DNA of 64,000 nucleotides, taken from JABDGM01 sp963738665. GTDB lineage: Bacteria > Planctomycetota > Planctomycetia > Pirellulales > Lacipirellulaceae. The position numbers and the translations under genes were made by a program. A model generated the notes under the pieces. The model was not told the origin of the DNA, made no database searches, and worked only from the letters and a program-made list of their open reading frames with translations. Positions 40,089 through 49,163 of this stretch are shown piece by piece (position 1 is the stretch's first letter; each line of letters opens with the position of its first letter). Where the stretch lies: contig CAVTXL010000016.1 of the NCBI GenBank assembly GCA_963738665.1, positions 62,001-126,000 of the forward strand, in the 5' to 3' direction.

Positions 40089-40610
40089 ATGGCTAATCGA
40101 TCTTTTTGGATTGGGTTATTCGTGGGACTGGTGGCGGCGGCGCTACTGGGCCTGTTTGTGCTGCCGTTTTTGGGTGTGTTCGATGCAACGGCGGTCGGTG
40201 GCCCGGGCTTTCTCAACTGGTGGGGCGAACAGAACATGGAGAGCAATATTCGCTGGCACGCTCCCGACGCGAAGATTCCGACGCAGGCGGACGTAGACGA
40301 AGGGCTGCATCACTACGCGGCGACGTGCCGCGAGTGTCATGGTGCGCCCGGCGTCTCCGGGGAGGAGTGGGCCAGGAAGATGTTGCCGGCGCCGCCCAAG
40401 CTGTGGGAGAAGGAAACGCAGGAAATGTCGGACGGCGAGCTGTACTACGCCGTTGCAAACGGGCTGAGCTCGACCGGCATGCCGGCATTCGGGACGACGC
40501 ACAAGAGCGACGAACTGTGGAACATTGTAGCGCTAGTGCGGCATTTGAACTCGCTCAGCGACGAGCAGCAGAAGGAACTGCAAGAACAGCCCGAAGAGCA
40601 TCATCACTAG
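40089..40610 (+). CDS. membrane-anchored mono-heme cytochrome c
   Basis: A 173-aa protein. An N-terminal membrane segment (FWIGLFVGLVAAALLGLFVL) is followed by a class I cytochrome c domain with heme motif CRECH and the distal ligand region NGLSSTGMPAFGTTHK. A His-rich acidic tail (EQPEEHHH) ends it. It should be tethered to the outside of the inner membrane and carry electrons. Its position after the dehydrogenases suggests it links them to the respiratory chain. The 293 bases before it hold no gene. Confidence 0.9.
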   Translation: MANRSFWIGLFVGLVAAALLGLFVLPFLGVFDATAVGGPGFLNWWGEQNMESNIRWHAPDAKIPTQADVDEGLHHYAATCRECHGAPGVSGEEWARKMLPAPPKLWEKETQEMSDGELYYAVANGLSSTGMPAFGTTHKSDELWNIVALVRHLNSLSDEQQKELQEQPEEHHH

Positions 40611-40701
40611 ATTCAGTTTCAACAATGCGGCTCGAACTGCTTGCGTGCGCTTGTGGCGTACCGGAAGGCGTGCTGGCGTAACAGGGAGAGCAATTGGTGC
40701 A

Positions 40702-41451
40702 ATGATTCCACAATGGTTCACGGTCCTTTCGATCATCATGCTGGTCTTGGGCGGCCTGTGCGCGATCGTGATCGCTGCCGACTTGCTTCTGGGGCATCGC
40801 CAGCACATGTGGATCATGAACATTGTCTGGCCGGTTTGCGCCTTATTTGGCACGCTCGCGGTCGTCTGGCTGTATTTCAAATACGGCCGGCTGGCGGCGG
40901 AGCAAAAGGTGAACGAGGCCAAGGCGCAAGGCGAAGAGCCGCCCAGCAAGACGCAGTCGCCGTTTTCCGTGATGGTGGCCAAGGCCGCGCTGCACTGCGG
41001 CAGCGGATGTACGCTGGGCGATATTTGTGCTGAGTTTTTGGCACTGGGGGTTCCGGCCGTCGCGGTGGCTTTCGGCTGGAGGTGGCTTTTTCCCAGCACC
41101 GAGCAGGGCAAGGTTTTTGCCGTCTGGATTTTGGACTATTTGTTCGCGTTCGTGATCGGCGTCGCGTTTCAATACTTCACGATTGTGCCGATGCGCAGTC
41201 TGCCGGTATTCAAGGGCCTGGTTCAGGCGGTAAAAGCCGATTGTCTCTCGTTGACCGCCTGGCAGGTCGGCATGTACGGATTGATGGCGATTGCGCAATT
41301 CGCGGTCTTTGAACCCGTGTGGGAGCAGTTGGTCAAGCCGGATCGGCCTGAGTTCTGGTTTACCATGCAGATCGCGATGCTTTGCGGTTTTATCACTGCC
41401 TATCCGGTCAATTGGTGGCTCGTTTCCAGCGGCATCAAAGAAAAGATGTAA
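40702..41451 (+). CDS. DUF4396 integral membrane protein
   Basis: A 249-aa protein with five to six hydrophobic segments and the DUF4396 signature: HMWIMNIVWPVCALFGTLAV near the start, KAALHCGSGCTLGDICAEF in the middle and FITAYPVNWWLVSSGIKEKM at the end. The CGSGCTLGD element with two Cys and the HCG His could bind metal or heme (inference). Function unknown; members are often next to copper or heme genes. Here it directly follows a cytochrome c. Confidence 0.87.
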   Translation: MIPQWFTVLSIIMLVLGGLCAIVIAADLLLGHRQHMWIMNIVWPVCALFGTLAVVWLYFKYGRLAAEQKVNEAKAQGEEPPSKTQSPFSVMVAKAALHCGSGCTLGDICAEFLALGVPAVAVAFGWRWLFPSTEQGKVFAVWILDYLFAFVIGVAFQYFTIVPMRSLPVFKGLVQAVKADCLSLTAWQVGMYGLMAIAQFAVFEPVWEQLVKPDRPEFWFTMQIAMLCGFITAYPVNWWLVSSGIKEKM

Positions 41452-41589
41452 CAGCGGCTGGCGGGGGCAACGTATCGGCCTAACCAGCAAGCGCGGCGCG
41501 GCGGTTGCTCGGGCAACCGTTGTGAATCGGGTTGTTGCCTGAACGCCCACGCCGCGTGCAAACAGAATCCCACGGCAGAAAGATCCGTC

Positions 41590-42654
41590 ATGGCCAGTGG
41601 AGAAAATGTAGGCGATCGAACGCCACTGTCTGCGTTCCTGGGCCGCTTGTTAATTGTCTCGGTCGTTGCCGCCCTGCTGGCAGCCCTGTGGTTCGCGACA
41701 CGCGTGTTCCTGCTGGCATTCGCGGGGGTTTTATTTGCAGTATTTCTCGATGCCTTGACCCGTGGCGTGCGCTACGTCACCGGCTTGTGGCGGGGCGTGT
41801 CGCTGGCGATCGTCCTCGTCTTGCTTTCGACGGTGATTGCGCTTTGCGTATGGCTGATCAGTGCGCGCGTCGGCGATCAGATGTCGCAGTTATCGCAGCA
41901 ACTTCCGGAGTCGTGGGAGCAATTCCAGCAGCGACTGGAAGAGTCGTCCTGGGGGCGGTGGTTCCGCGTACATCTGCCAGAGACGCCCAGTGTGCTGGGC
42001 CGCACGGACCTCTTCTCCCAATTCACCGACACCCTTTCCTCCATCTCGGCGTTTTTCGTGGGACTGGCGCTGATTGTATTTGTCGGGGTCTATCTGGCCG
42101 CAGACCCAGAACTCTATTGCGAAGGGGTAGTGCAACTCGTGCCCGTCAGCCGTCGAGAGCGGGTCCGCGCTGCACTGCGCAATACCGGCCGCGCATTGCG
42201 CTGGTGGCTGTTAGGTCAGTTGGTGACGATGGTGATTATCGGGGTGACGATGGGCGGTGGGCTGTGGCTGATCGGCGTGCCTCTCGCCCTATCCCTGGGG
42301 CTGCTGGCGTTTTTTCTTGAGATCATTCCAAATATCGGGCCGCTGCTGGCGGCGATCCCGGCCTTCCTACTGGCATGGACCCAGGGCCTGACTGAAGTTT
42401 TCCTGGTGGGAATCGTCTACATCATCGTTCACGGTCTAGAGAGTTACGTGTTGATCCCGCTGATCCAGCAGAAGACCGTGCGACTGGCCCCAGCCTTATC
42501 GATTGTCGTGATCACGCTGTTTGGCCTGTTGGGGGGCATTATCGGCATGTTTGTCGCGGCCCCCCTGACCATTGCAGCAATCGTGCTGATCAAGATGCTG
42601 TACGTGAGAGATTATCTCGGTGACTACGACGGAAGCCTTCCCGGCGACGCATGA
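41590..42654 (+). CDS. AI-2E family (PerM-like) transporter
   Basis: A 354-aa membrane protein with eight predicted segments and the family motif IGVPLALSLGLLAFFLEIIP then NIGPLLAAIPAFLLAW. It also has the YILVHGLESY-like VYIIVHGLESYVLIPLIQQK and a C-terminal AAPLTIAAIVLIKMLY. The AI-2E family includes autoinducer exporters and Na+/H+ antiporters, and the substrate here cannot be read. It ends the co-oriented cassette. Confidence 0.9.
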   Translation: MASGENVGDRTPLSAFLGRLLIVSVVAALLAALWFATRVFLLAFAGVLFAVFLDALTRGVRYVTGLWRGVSLAIVLVLLSTVIALCVWLISARVGDQMSQLSQQLPESWEQFQQRLEESSWGRWFRVHLPETPSVLGRTDLFSQFTDTLSSISAFFVGLALIVFVGVYLAADPELYCEGVVQLVPVSRRERVRAALRNTGRALRWWLLGQLVTMVIIGVTMGGGLWLIGVPLALSLGLLAFFLEIIPNIGPLLAAIPAFLLAWTQGLTEVFLVGIVYIIVHGLESYVLIPLIQQKTVRLAPALSIVVITLFGLLGGIIGMFVAAPLTIAAIVLIKMLYVRDYLGDYDGSLPGDA

Positions 42655-42717
42655 AATGCAGCCGGAGGGGTGCAATCGGCGACATCGCTTGCGTGGAAGT
42701 CGGCCCCGGGGGGTGGT

Positions 42718-42897
42718 TTATTCCAGGTCGGCCCAAACGACGGCCGCGCCATCGGCGCCAAGCTCGACGTGGATCACGTTCGCCCGGCAACAGACGGGGC
42801 AATCTTCAACGTAGGCCTGCTGTAGACCCTGCGACACGTCGATGGGGACCACGATCTCTTCGCCGCAAGCGCCGCAGATGTAACTGGCTTCGTCCAT
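42718..42897 (-). CDS. CPXCG motif-containing cysteine-rich protein
   Basis: A small zinc-ribbon-like protein of 59 aa (ATG 42897; the adjoining ATG 42900 would give 60). It has YICGACGEEIVVPIDVSQGL then QAYVEDCPVCCRANVI, the arrangement of the CPXCG family, here with CPVCC. Probably metal-binding; function unknown. Complete. Confidence 0.85.
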   Translation of the reverse strand: MDEASYICGACGEEIVVPIDVSQGLQQAYVEDCPVCCRANVIHVELGADGAAVVWADLE

Positions 42898-43107
42898 CAA
42901 GATGGAAGCAGGGTGTGAATGGCGGTTTCCACTGCAATTCTGGACGTTTTAACGGATTACCGCCCGGCTTGCTTCGCTCGTGGAATTTATTTAGATTACA
43001 TGATTCTCATAACTATGCCAGCGGCCGGGCTGTTTTTAGACTCACGGGGGAAGCGGTGGCCAGCGGCAGCGATTTTGAGATACACGCAATACGATGGGGA
43101 GACGGCG

Positions 43108-43436
43108 ATGACGATCGACAAGAGCTTGAAAGTTCGCCGCGGCGCCACGCGCAATCGCAGCGTGATGACCCGCGTCGAGCGGATCGCGCGGTTGAAAGAG
43201 GCGGACAAGTGGAAAGAGGGGGATTCGCCCCTCGGACTGCCGAAGGTCCGCGTCCGCAAGCTGACGATGAAGAAGAAGAAAAAGAAGAAGGAAGAGGGCG
43301 AAGAAGGGACCGCTGCGGAGAGCGCCGCCGCTCCGGCCGCTGCGGGCAAGGGTGCAGCGCCAGCCAAGGGTGCGGGTGGCGCGAAGGGTGCCGGTGGCGC
43401 GAAGGCGCGGGTGGCGCGAAGGGCGCGGGGAAGTAA
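43108..43436 (+). CDS. planctomycete small basic protein with Lys run and KGAGGA repeats
   Basis: Begins MTIDKSLKVRRGATRNRSV then ERIARLKEADKWKEGDSPLG and ends with LPKVRVRKLTMKKKKKKKEE, the strongly conserved small basic protein of the planctomycete-verrucomicrobia-chlamydia group (TIGR04137-like). After it comes a lineage-specific Ala/Gly/Lys tail of repeating GGAKGA units. Near 43403 the frame changes inside this repeat: reading on in the first frame runs to 43827, while the shifted frame ends neatly at TAA 43434-43436 as GAGGAKGAGK. The function is unknown and probably nucleic-acid or ribosome related (inference). Confidence 0.88.
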
Positions 43437-43462
43437 CTCGCCGCGATTCGTGGCGCTCGGAG

Positions 43463-44254
43463 TTATTTTCGAGGCGGCAAATCGAACGGCAGCGGATCGT
43501 CGCGGAACGGATCGCCTTCGATGTCGCCGGCCGGCGGCGCTACGGCGGCCGCTGCTTGGTCGCCCGCTCGTCGGACTGTGTCCGCCTTCTCGGAAGTCGT
43601 GGCGGTTGGTGCTGGCTCGGCCGCTTCCATCGGGGGAACGGCCGGCGCCGTCTCCAACGTTGCCCCCTCGACGGGGCGTCTCTCTTGTTGCGGCTCGCCG
43701 GAAACGCCCGCGGCGCTTGGTCCACGGTTTTCGGCGTCGACGTGCTCTGGCGCCGTATCCTCGATTCCTGATTCCGGCGCCGCGCCCGTGTCACTGGGGG
43801 CCGGCTGGCCGTTTATTTCTGAGGTAGCCGGGGTCGCTTCCGCGGGCGGCAACCGAACTGCCGGCGTCGCCGGCAGAGGAAATTCGGGCAGTGGCGGCAG
43901 CGGTTCGTGGGAGCCGGGCATCGACAGCCGCATCGCTTCGCGAAGCCATTCGCTCAACCGGTGATTGTCGCGGTCGCTGCGAGCCGACTTGTTCCAAGCC
44001 GCAATCGCCTGTCCCAATACGAGTCGACGCTGTTGCAGCTCGACCGGTTCTTGGCGATAGGACAGCCGGAGCTGCGCGGCAGTGTCGTTCACAAGTAACT
44101 GCAGCCTGGCCACTGAGTTTACCGTCTGACCGAAAGCAGACGTCGCGAAAAGGCCGAAAGGAGGCGCCGCGAATAGAATGAGTCCGACTGCTGCGGCGAT
44201 TGGCGACAATCGGCGCGGCAGGCGCGCGGTTTTGATTGAGGTGTACGGCAACAT
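43463..44254 (-). CDS. exported Pro/Ala-rich protein, function unknown
   Basis: A 263-aa protein from ATG 44254 with an N-terminal hydrophobic signal or anchor (LSPIAAAVGLILFAAPPFGL). A short helical region (VNSVARLQLLVNDTAAQLRL, WNKSARSDRDNHRLSEWLRE) is followed by a long disordered Pro/Ala/Glu segment to the end (DDPLPFDLPPRK). No known domain. It is convergent with the small basic protein gene and separated from it by only 26 bases. Confidence 0.6.
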   Translation of the reverse strand: MLPYTSIKTARLPRRLSPIAAAVGLILFAAPPFGLFATSAFGQTVNSVARLQLLVNDTAAQLRLSYRQEPVELQQRRLVLGQAIAAWNKSARSDRDNHRLSEWLREAMRLSMPGSHEPLPPLPEFPLPATPAVRLPPAEATPATSEINGQPAPSDTGAAPESGIEDTAPEHVDAENRGPSAAGVSGEPQQERRPVEGATLETAPAVPPMEAAEPAPTATTSEKADTVRRAGDQAAAAVAPPAGDIEGDPFRDDPLPFDLPPRK

Positions 44255-44477
44255 GAAAGTGGTCCTTGCGGCAGCGAAGTGAGGGGGGCACGGCGCCGGG
44301 GCACGCCGATTGTAAAATCGTACCCCGATGGCGAGAACGGTCAAATCTCGGAGGAAGCGGCCCCGTGGCGGCCGCTCGCACGCTGTGCTAATCTGCGAGG
44401 CCCGGCAACGCCTATAGCGATTTTACCCTTTATTGCGCCGCAGCCGGGGCTGGCTCGGGGCGGATTGTGAAATTCGC

Positions 44478-44966
44478 ATGTTTGACGACATCGAGGCGAT
44501 CGTCTCCCCGCACGAGGCTTTCATGCGCCGCGCTCTGGTAGAGGCCCGGGCCGCGCTCGCCGAAGATGAGGTGCCGATTGGGGCGATCATCGTTCACGAG
44601 GAAAGTATCATCGCGGCAGCGCATAACCAACGTGAGCAGCTTCGCGACCCGACGGCCCATGCGGAAATGATCGCGATCACGCAGGCGGCCGCGGCAATTG
44701 GCGATTGGCGTCTGGAAGGCTGTACACTGTACGTCACGCTGGAGCCGTGCGCGATGTGCGCCGGCGCCATTGTGTTGGCCCGCATACCGCGGCTGGTGTA
44801 CGGCGCCAGCGACCCCAAGGCGGGCGCGGTTACTTCTCTTTATCAATTGGTGAACGACGAGCGGTTGAACCATCGGTCCGCAGTACTCGGGGGCGTATTG
44901 GCCGACCAGTGCGCGGAAGTTCTCTCGGAGTTTTTTCGGGCCAAGCGCCGCGCCGGCAAGAAATAA
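44478..44966 (+). CDS. tadA: tRNA-specific adenosine deaminase
   Basis: A 162-aa zinc deaminase from ATG 44478. The active site is TAHAEMIAI (His ligand and catalytic Glu) and LEPCAMCAGAIV (two Cys ligands); the C-terminal RAKRR tail is typical. It converts A34 to inosine in tRNA-Arg and is essential in most bacteria. Also typical is VPIGAIIVHEESIIAAAHNQ. Complete, with a GC hairpin downstream. Confidence 0.93.
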   Translation: MFDDIEAIVSPHEAFMRRALVEARAALAEDEVPIGAIIVHEESIIAAAHNQREQLRDPTAHAEMIAITQAAAAIGDWRLEGCTLYVTLEPCAMCAGAIVLARIPRLVYGASDPKAGAVTSLYQLVNDERLNHRSAVLGGVLADQCAEVLSEFFRAKRRAGKK

Positions 44967-45046
44967 GCGGATCGTTGCGACGAGACGCCGCGAAGCGGGC
45001 TGCGATGGACATCGAGGTCGGAGCCAGGCGCAGCGGTGAATAGGTA

Positions 45047-45073
45047 GGCCGCCGGTGGGTCAGGCCGGCGGCC
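45047..45073. terminator. GC-rich hairpin downstream of tadA
   Basis: ggccgccgg (45047-45055) pairs perfectly with ccggcggcc (45065-45073) across a 9-base loop, 80 bases after the stop of tadA. There is no T-run, so it is a weak intrinsic terminator at best. A second hairpin gctcgcg/cgcgagc follows at 45082-45100. From 45101 to 45550 I see no gene or other structure. Confidence 0.5.
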
Positions 45074-45550
45074 CAGGGGGTGCTCGCGTAAAACGCGAGC
45101 AACATCCTTTGCGATGCGAAGTTCGGCGGTTCGTTGGGGCGCTACGCGGGGATGGACAGCGGGGCGCCGCGCGCGTTGCGCAGCAGCGAACGAACGGTAC
45201 GTGCGGAGGTCAATCCCGACCGGAGGCGTGGGTCAGCCTGGCAAGGTGCGAGGCGGGAAAAGTGGCTTGGAAAAGGTCTGCCCCGGCATTGTGCGTGTCG
45301 ACGCTCGTTCGGCTCCCGAGCGAAGCCAGCGGCGGCACGCTTCTGGCTTCCACTGCAAGCTTACGTCACGATTGGCGATCATGCGGTCAATTGTCGGACG
45401 AACATCTGGCATCTTGAGAATTGCGCGGGAGGAGTGGCCCGACCGGTCGAGCGGCGAGGCTTAGTTGGCGGCTACAAGCACACAGCGGGCAAACGCCGGC
45501 GTCGACCAGCGGTTCACGGCTGGACGTCCCGAGCGGCCGGTGAAGGCCTC

Positions 45551-46003
45551 CTACTGGAAGCCTTCCTTGCGCATGATCGAGGTTGCCGTTAGAGTCTTGC
45601 CACCTAAAAACCACGGCGCCGGCAGCCAACTTACGTTGTTGTAAGGTACGGACGTCGTGACGGTGACGGAGGCGCCGGGCGTGGCCGACGCCGGGTCCGG
45701 CGTGACCGTCACGTTGACGCCGGCAACGGCCACGCCGGAAGCGTAATCTTGAGCGGCCGCAATGACACCGCTGCTGGTGGCCCCGGTGGTCGAGGCCTGG
45801 CGAGCGCCGACGCGCGAGGCGTTGATCAGCACCTGCTGGACCATCAGCGCGCGGCCGAATTCGAGAATTCCGAAGAGGAGCAGAAAGAACAGCGGAGCGA
45901 TGACGGCAAACTCCGTCGCCGCCGCCCCCCGCCGCAAAAGGCGACGAGAACGACGGTTCAACCGGCGTCCAAAGGATCGATTGAATATCATGCGAATTAC
46001 CAT
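45551..46003 (-). CDS. TadE-like pilus-assembly protein
   Basis: A 150-aa protein with the TadE/TadG prepilin-like N-terminus: RRGAAATEFAVIAPLFFLLL then FGILEFGRALMVQQVLINAS. One membrane segment leads into a small exported domain (GVIAAAQDYASGVAVAGVNV, VPYNNVSWLPAPWFLGGKTL). It belongs to Flp-type pilus or surface-assembly systems. The TadG-like gene is directly upstream in the same direction (72 bases). No Flp pilin or TadA/TadB genes are in the window. Confidence 0.87.
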   Translation of the reverse strand: MVIRMIFNRSFGRRLNRRSRRLLRRGAAATEFAVIAPLFFLLLFGILEFGRALMVQQVLINASRVGARQASTTGATSSGVIAAAQDYASGVAVAGVNVTVTPDPASATPGASVTVTTSVPYNNVSWLPAPWFLGGKTLTATSIMRKEGFQ

Positions 46004-46075
46004 TAGTTGCGAGTTGGGTTGACCGGATCCCAGACTGCGAGACGGTGCTCGGGCGGCGTCCGCGCTGGCGGTTGG

Positions 46076-47236
46076 TTACTTCACCAGCACCACCGGCGAA
46101 AACACATACGCGCTTGATCCAGAAGAAGACGCGGGAATGACCCCTTTGGTCATCACCGGGCAGACCTGGATCGTCACGTGTTTTTGCGACATCGCACCGG
46201 TCAACTTCACATCCATAATGCGAATTCCCTGGAACTTACAGATCGTGTAGTTGGCGTTGTTGCCGTTGCCGCTGACCGTGGAAAACACGGGGATGATCCG
46301 CGGCTGGCCGATGATCGACGCCAGCTCGTCTTTCACGCCGGCGCTGATGCCGGTATCGCCGTTCAAATACAATTTGCCGCTCGCGTCGAGTTCCAGTTTT
46401 CCGCCTAGGGCTTCCAGATCGGACGGTGTGATGCCGTCCGTAATCTGGCGGGCGATATCGGCGGTGCTGTTGTTGCTGCTGCCGATATCGACCGTGCCGC
46501 GATTGCCGGGCGAGCTGGTACCTTGGGGATACAAATTGACTTCCGAAAGGCCGTCCGTGCCAGATTCCGCGAGTTTCGTCTGGCTATTCCATTTCCACTG
46601 ATCGGGCCCCGAGTTATTGATTAAGGTGTTCCAAGTCTGCTCGTCGAGCGCAAACGGCAGGATTCCGAGGTTGCTGCCGTCTGACGGGGCCTGGAAGCCC
46701 TGGATATCACGGACGATTCCGGCCGTCGCGGTCGCCGTCAGCACTTGTCCGGTCAGGCCGAACAGGCGGGCGAAAAAGAAGGGCACTTCGCCGTTCTCGG
46801 AGGAATTCTTGTGCATCGTCACGCGGGCGGCGTTGTACAAACTAGGCGTGCCCATCTGCAGCGGGCTGGCTGCTTGGTTAAAGTCAGCAATGTATCCAAA
46901 GACAACGTCGCCGGCGGCATCGTTGCTGGCGTTGGGGTCCACGATCATGGCGTGGTTGGTGACGCCGTTGAGAAGCGCGTACTGCACGGCGGCGGAGCGG
47001 GCCAGCGAGGCCGCATCGGCGCTGCTCGAGCCTTGGGCCAGTTTTTGCCCGAATTCCCAGCAGGTGGCAAGAGCGGACGCGTCCGCCGAGCGTTGCAGTT
47101 CCTCCTTGGCGGTAAGCACGTAGCCGATATCGACGCAAAACGCCACCATTCCCACGAGGACGGCAGCCAGGATGGCAGCCAAGACGGTAACGGCACCTTT
47201 TCGCGGTGATCTTAGGTAGTGACGTTCGCGACGCAT
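46076..47236 (-). CDS. TadG-like pilus-assembly protein
   Basis: A 386-aa protein; ATG 47236 follows GAGGAG. The N-terminus has RKGAVTVLAAILAAVLVGMV and then DIGYVLTAKEELQRSADASA, the standard pilus-assembly Flp-type Tad domain. It is followed by a long exported region with Ser/Thr/Asn-rich strands. It is probably membrane-tethered, facing outward. It forms a pair with the TadE-like gene downstream and an exported protein gene upstream. Confidence 0.85.
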   Translation of the reverse strand: MRRERHYLRSPRKGAVTVLAAILAAVLVGMVAFCVDIGYVLTAKEELQRSADASALATCWEFGQKLAQGSSSADAASLARSAAVQYALLNGVTNHAMIVDPNASNDAAGDVVFGYIADFNQAASPLQMGTPSLYNAARVTMHKNSSENGEVPFFFARLFGLTGQVLTATATAGIVRDIQGFQAPSDGSNLGILPFALDEQTWNTLINNSGPDQWKWNSQTKLAESGTDGLSEVNLYPQGTSSPGNRGTVDIGSSNNSTADIARQITDGITPSDLEALGGKLELDASGKLYLNGDTGISAGVKDELASIIGQPRIIPVFSTVSGNGNNANYTICKFQGIRIMDVKLTGAMSQKHVTIQVCPVMTKGVIPASSSGSSAYVFSPVVLVK

Positions 47237-47292
47237 GGGTCTACTCCTCAGAGACAATAGAATAGGGTTTACACGGCTGCCCGACCGCTGGG

Positions 47293-47949
47293 CTATTGAT
47301 CCAGGCTCGTATCGAGCGGAATGGGCGCGTCTTGTTCGTGCACCTGCCCGTCGTCGGTCACCCACACGAGCTTGGTCAAGATGAGGGAGGCAACTCGATT
47401 CTCGGCATAGCCAACTTGCGACTCGGAGAGCGACACGGCCGGCCGGTAGGCGTTCAACTCGGTCAAAGAGGTCGACGCAGCAATCGAAAGATCGGTGCCG
47501 CCGAAGGCGCCCCAAGTTTCGGATGCACCGTTATGAATGCCGAAAGTCAATTGGCCGTTGTTCAACTCCATGCGCTGTACCCAGGAAACAACTTCGTTCG
47601 CGTTCGACAACGTGCCGTGCTCAGGGCTCGAGGTGTAGTCAACCAGGTCGTCGCCATCCCAGTGCTCCACTTGCAGGCCGCCGGCCTCGTAGACGGGCGC
47701 GTCTATGTGGTTGATCGTAAAGGCAAAAAAGGTGTCTTCTGAGTCAGCGGTCGGCGACATCACCATGCCGACCTGGGGCGCGGTGCTGCCCGAATCAGGG
47801 TCGGCGACTTGCAGCTCCCAGTGCTCTTCGACCATGACAACCTTGCTCTGCGCCCCAGCGGGCAGCGCGGCGAGTGCGGCGGCCGCGCCGATAGTCGCTT
47901 GGCAGATTAAGTGAAGTATTTTTCGGTCAGCGCGCAAGCTCGAGGTCAT
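47293..47949 (-). CDS. exported protein next to Tad genes, function unknown
   Basis: A 218-aa protein with signal peptide (LICQATIGAAAALAALPAGAQ). The mature part has SKVVMVEEHWELQVADPDSG, FFAFTINHIDAPVYEAGGLQ and QRMELNNGQLTFGIHNGASE, then ETWGAFGGTDLSIAASTSLT. It looks like a beta-sandwich, without known motifs. It is the first of three genes on this strand, followed by the TadG- and TadE-like genes, so a surface-assembly role is plausible (inference). Confidence 0.65.
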   Translation of the reverse strand: MTSSLRADRKILHLICQATIGAAAALAALPAGAQSKVVMVEEHWELQVADPDSGSTAPQVGMVMSPTADSEDTFFAFTINHIDAPVYEAGGLQVEHWDGDDLVDYTSSPEHGTLSNANEVVSWVQRMELNNGQLTFGIHNGASETWGAFGGTDLSIAASTSLTELNAYRPAVSLSESQVGYAENRVASLILTKLVWVTDDGQVHEQDAPIPLDTSLDQ

Positions 47950-48529
47950 TGAAGAGTCTCCTATGGTCCAGGATCAAAGCGGCGTTGGCAGTGCGCCGCA
48001 GCAAGGCGGAGTTTTTCAGGTGGATAAGCGCTGGCGGCGAGCGGACACGTGGATTGGCCGGGGCCGCATGGGTCTTAGCAGGCAGCGCTGGAGAGGAGAT
48101 TATAAAATCGGCGCCGCTGCTGAAGCCGTCTGAAATCTAGGTTACGAACTGATACTGTGCGGGATGCCGTCAAAATTTTGTAACGTCGGGCAAACTTTGT
48201 CGGGCATAGACGCGGCAAAATGCGGGGCATCGATACGCGCAGTTAGGATCGGACAATTTGCCGCAATGAATGGCCGCTGCGGATCCTGACGCCCCCGTCA
48301 CCGGCGCAAGACCATCTACTTGAGCAGCGTATGCTCATCTTCTTTGGAAGGACGAGGTTGACCAAGGGCAGGAGCTCCGCTTTGGCTACAGCCGGACGAA
48401 GAGCGCCTGAGTTTGGTCCCGAGGCTCGCCCTTTCCATCGAGAGCAGGATGGTGCGAGGACGAACGGCCGCAAATGCAAGCGTTCCCACTCGGTAATCTC
48501 CCAAGCGGAAGGGCGGATCGAGAGACGGT
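47950..48529. other. intergenic, no gene recognised
   Basis: Between the exported-protein gene and the minus-strand pseudopilin gene. I see no credible coding frame, RNA gene or strong hairpin. Confidence 0.4.
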
Positions 48530-48883
48530 CTAGTGCGTACCGGCGCCGTTGTGTCCGACGACACGATGTGTTGTCGGGTCGATTGTGTACAGATTGCCGC
48601 TCACCGGGCAAACGGGCAGCCCGTCTGGAAAGTAGCCCGTATCGGCGCCGATGTCGGAGAGATCGTTTGCGGGCCAGACGCCGTTGTTAATGTAATATTG
48701 TTCAACGGTGATGTTGATTTCCGTCCGATTGTGGAGGCAGGTTTTCTCCTTAGCCACGTCGGTGCTGAGTATGATGCGCGGCAGCACGAGCGCAGCGAGG
48801 ATCCCCAAGATCGCCACGACGGCGAGCAACTCGAGCAGTGAGAAGCCAAGTTGGGTGGGTGGGCGACGACTCATTAATGTCAT
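48530..48883 (-). CDS. type II/IV short pseudopilin (copy 1 of 3)
   Basis: A 117-aa prepilin from ATG 48883 (48874 is possible). The N-methylation motif is LGFSLLELLAVVAILGIL then AALVLPRI. The short mature domain has AKEKTCLHNRTEINITVEQY, ANDLSDIGADTGYFPDGLPV and YTIDPTTHRVVGHNG. It is very like the pseudopilins at 52551 and 53071, but on the opposite strand. Prepilin peptidase would cut before Phe and the subunit would enter the secretion pseudopilus. Confidence 0.9.
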   Translation of the reverse strand: MTLMSRRPPTQLGFSLLELLAVVAILGILAALVLPRIILSTDVAKEKTCLHNRTEINITVEQYYINNGVWPANDLSDIGADTGYFPDGLPVCPVSGNLYTIDPTTHRVVGHNGAGTH

Positions 48884-49163
48884 TAATGTGTGGCCCTGCT
48901 GGGCGGCGCAAATCGCTGGCCGGGGAAAGCGTTGATTGCTTGTCTGTAACCATACGTCGCTCTGCGGCATCAAACCGGATTCGCGGCTGTGCCGGGGACG
49001 CTGACAGGCCGGCCTGTGCGGCCTATAGCGAACGCAACGTGGGCGAATTTGCGGCGGCTGCGAACGTTTACAGGCTGCAGGCCACGGAGCGGACCGGGCA
49101 AGGTAGTAAATAGCGGGGGCGTCTTGTGGACCGAAGTTGCAGGGCACGAACAGGTGCTATCCG

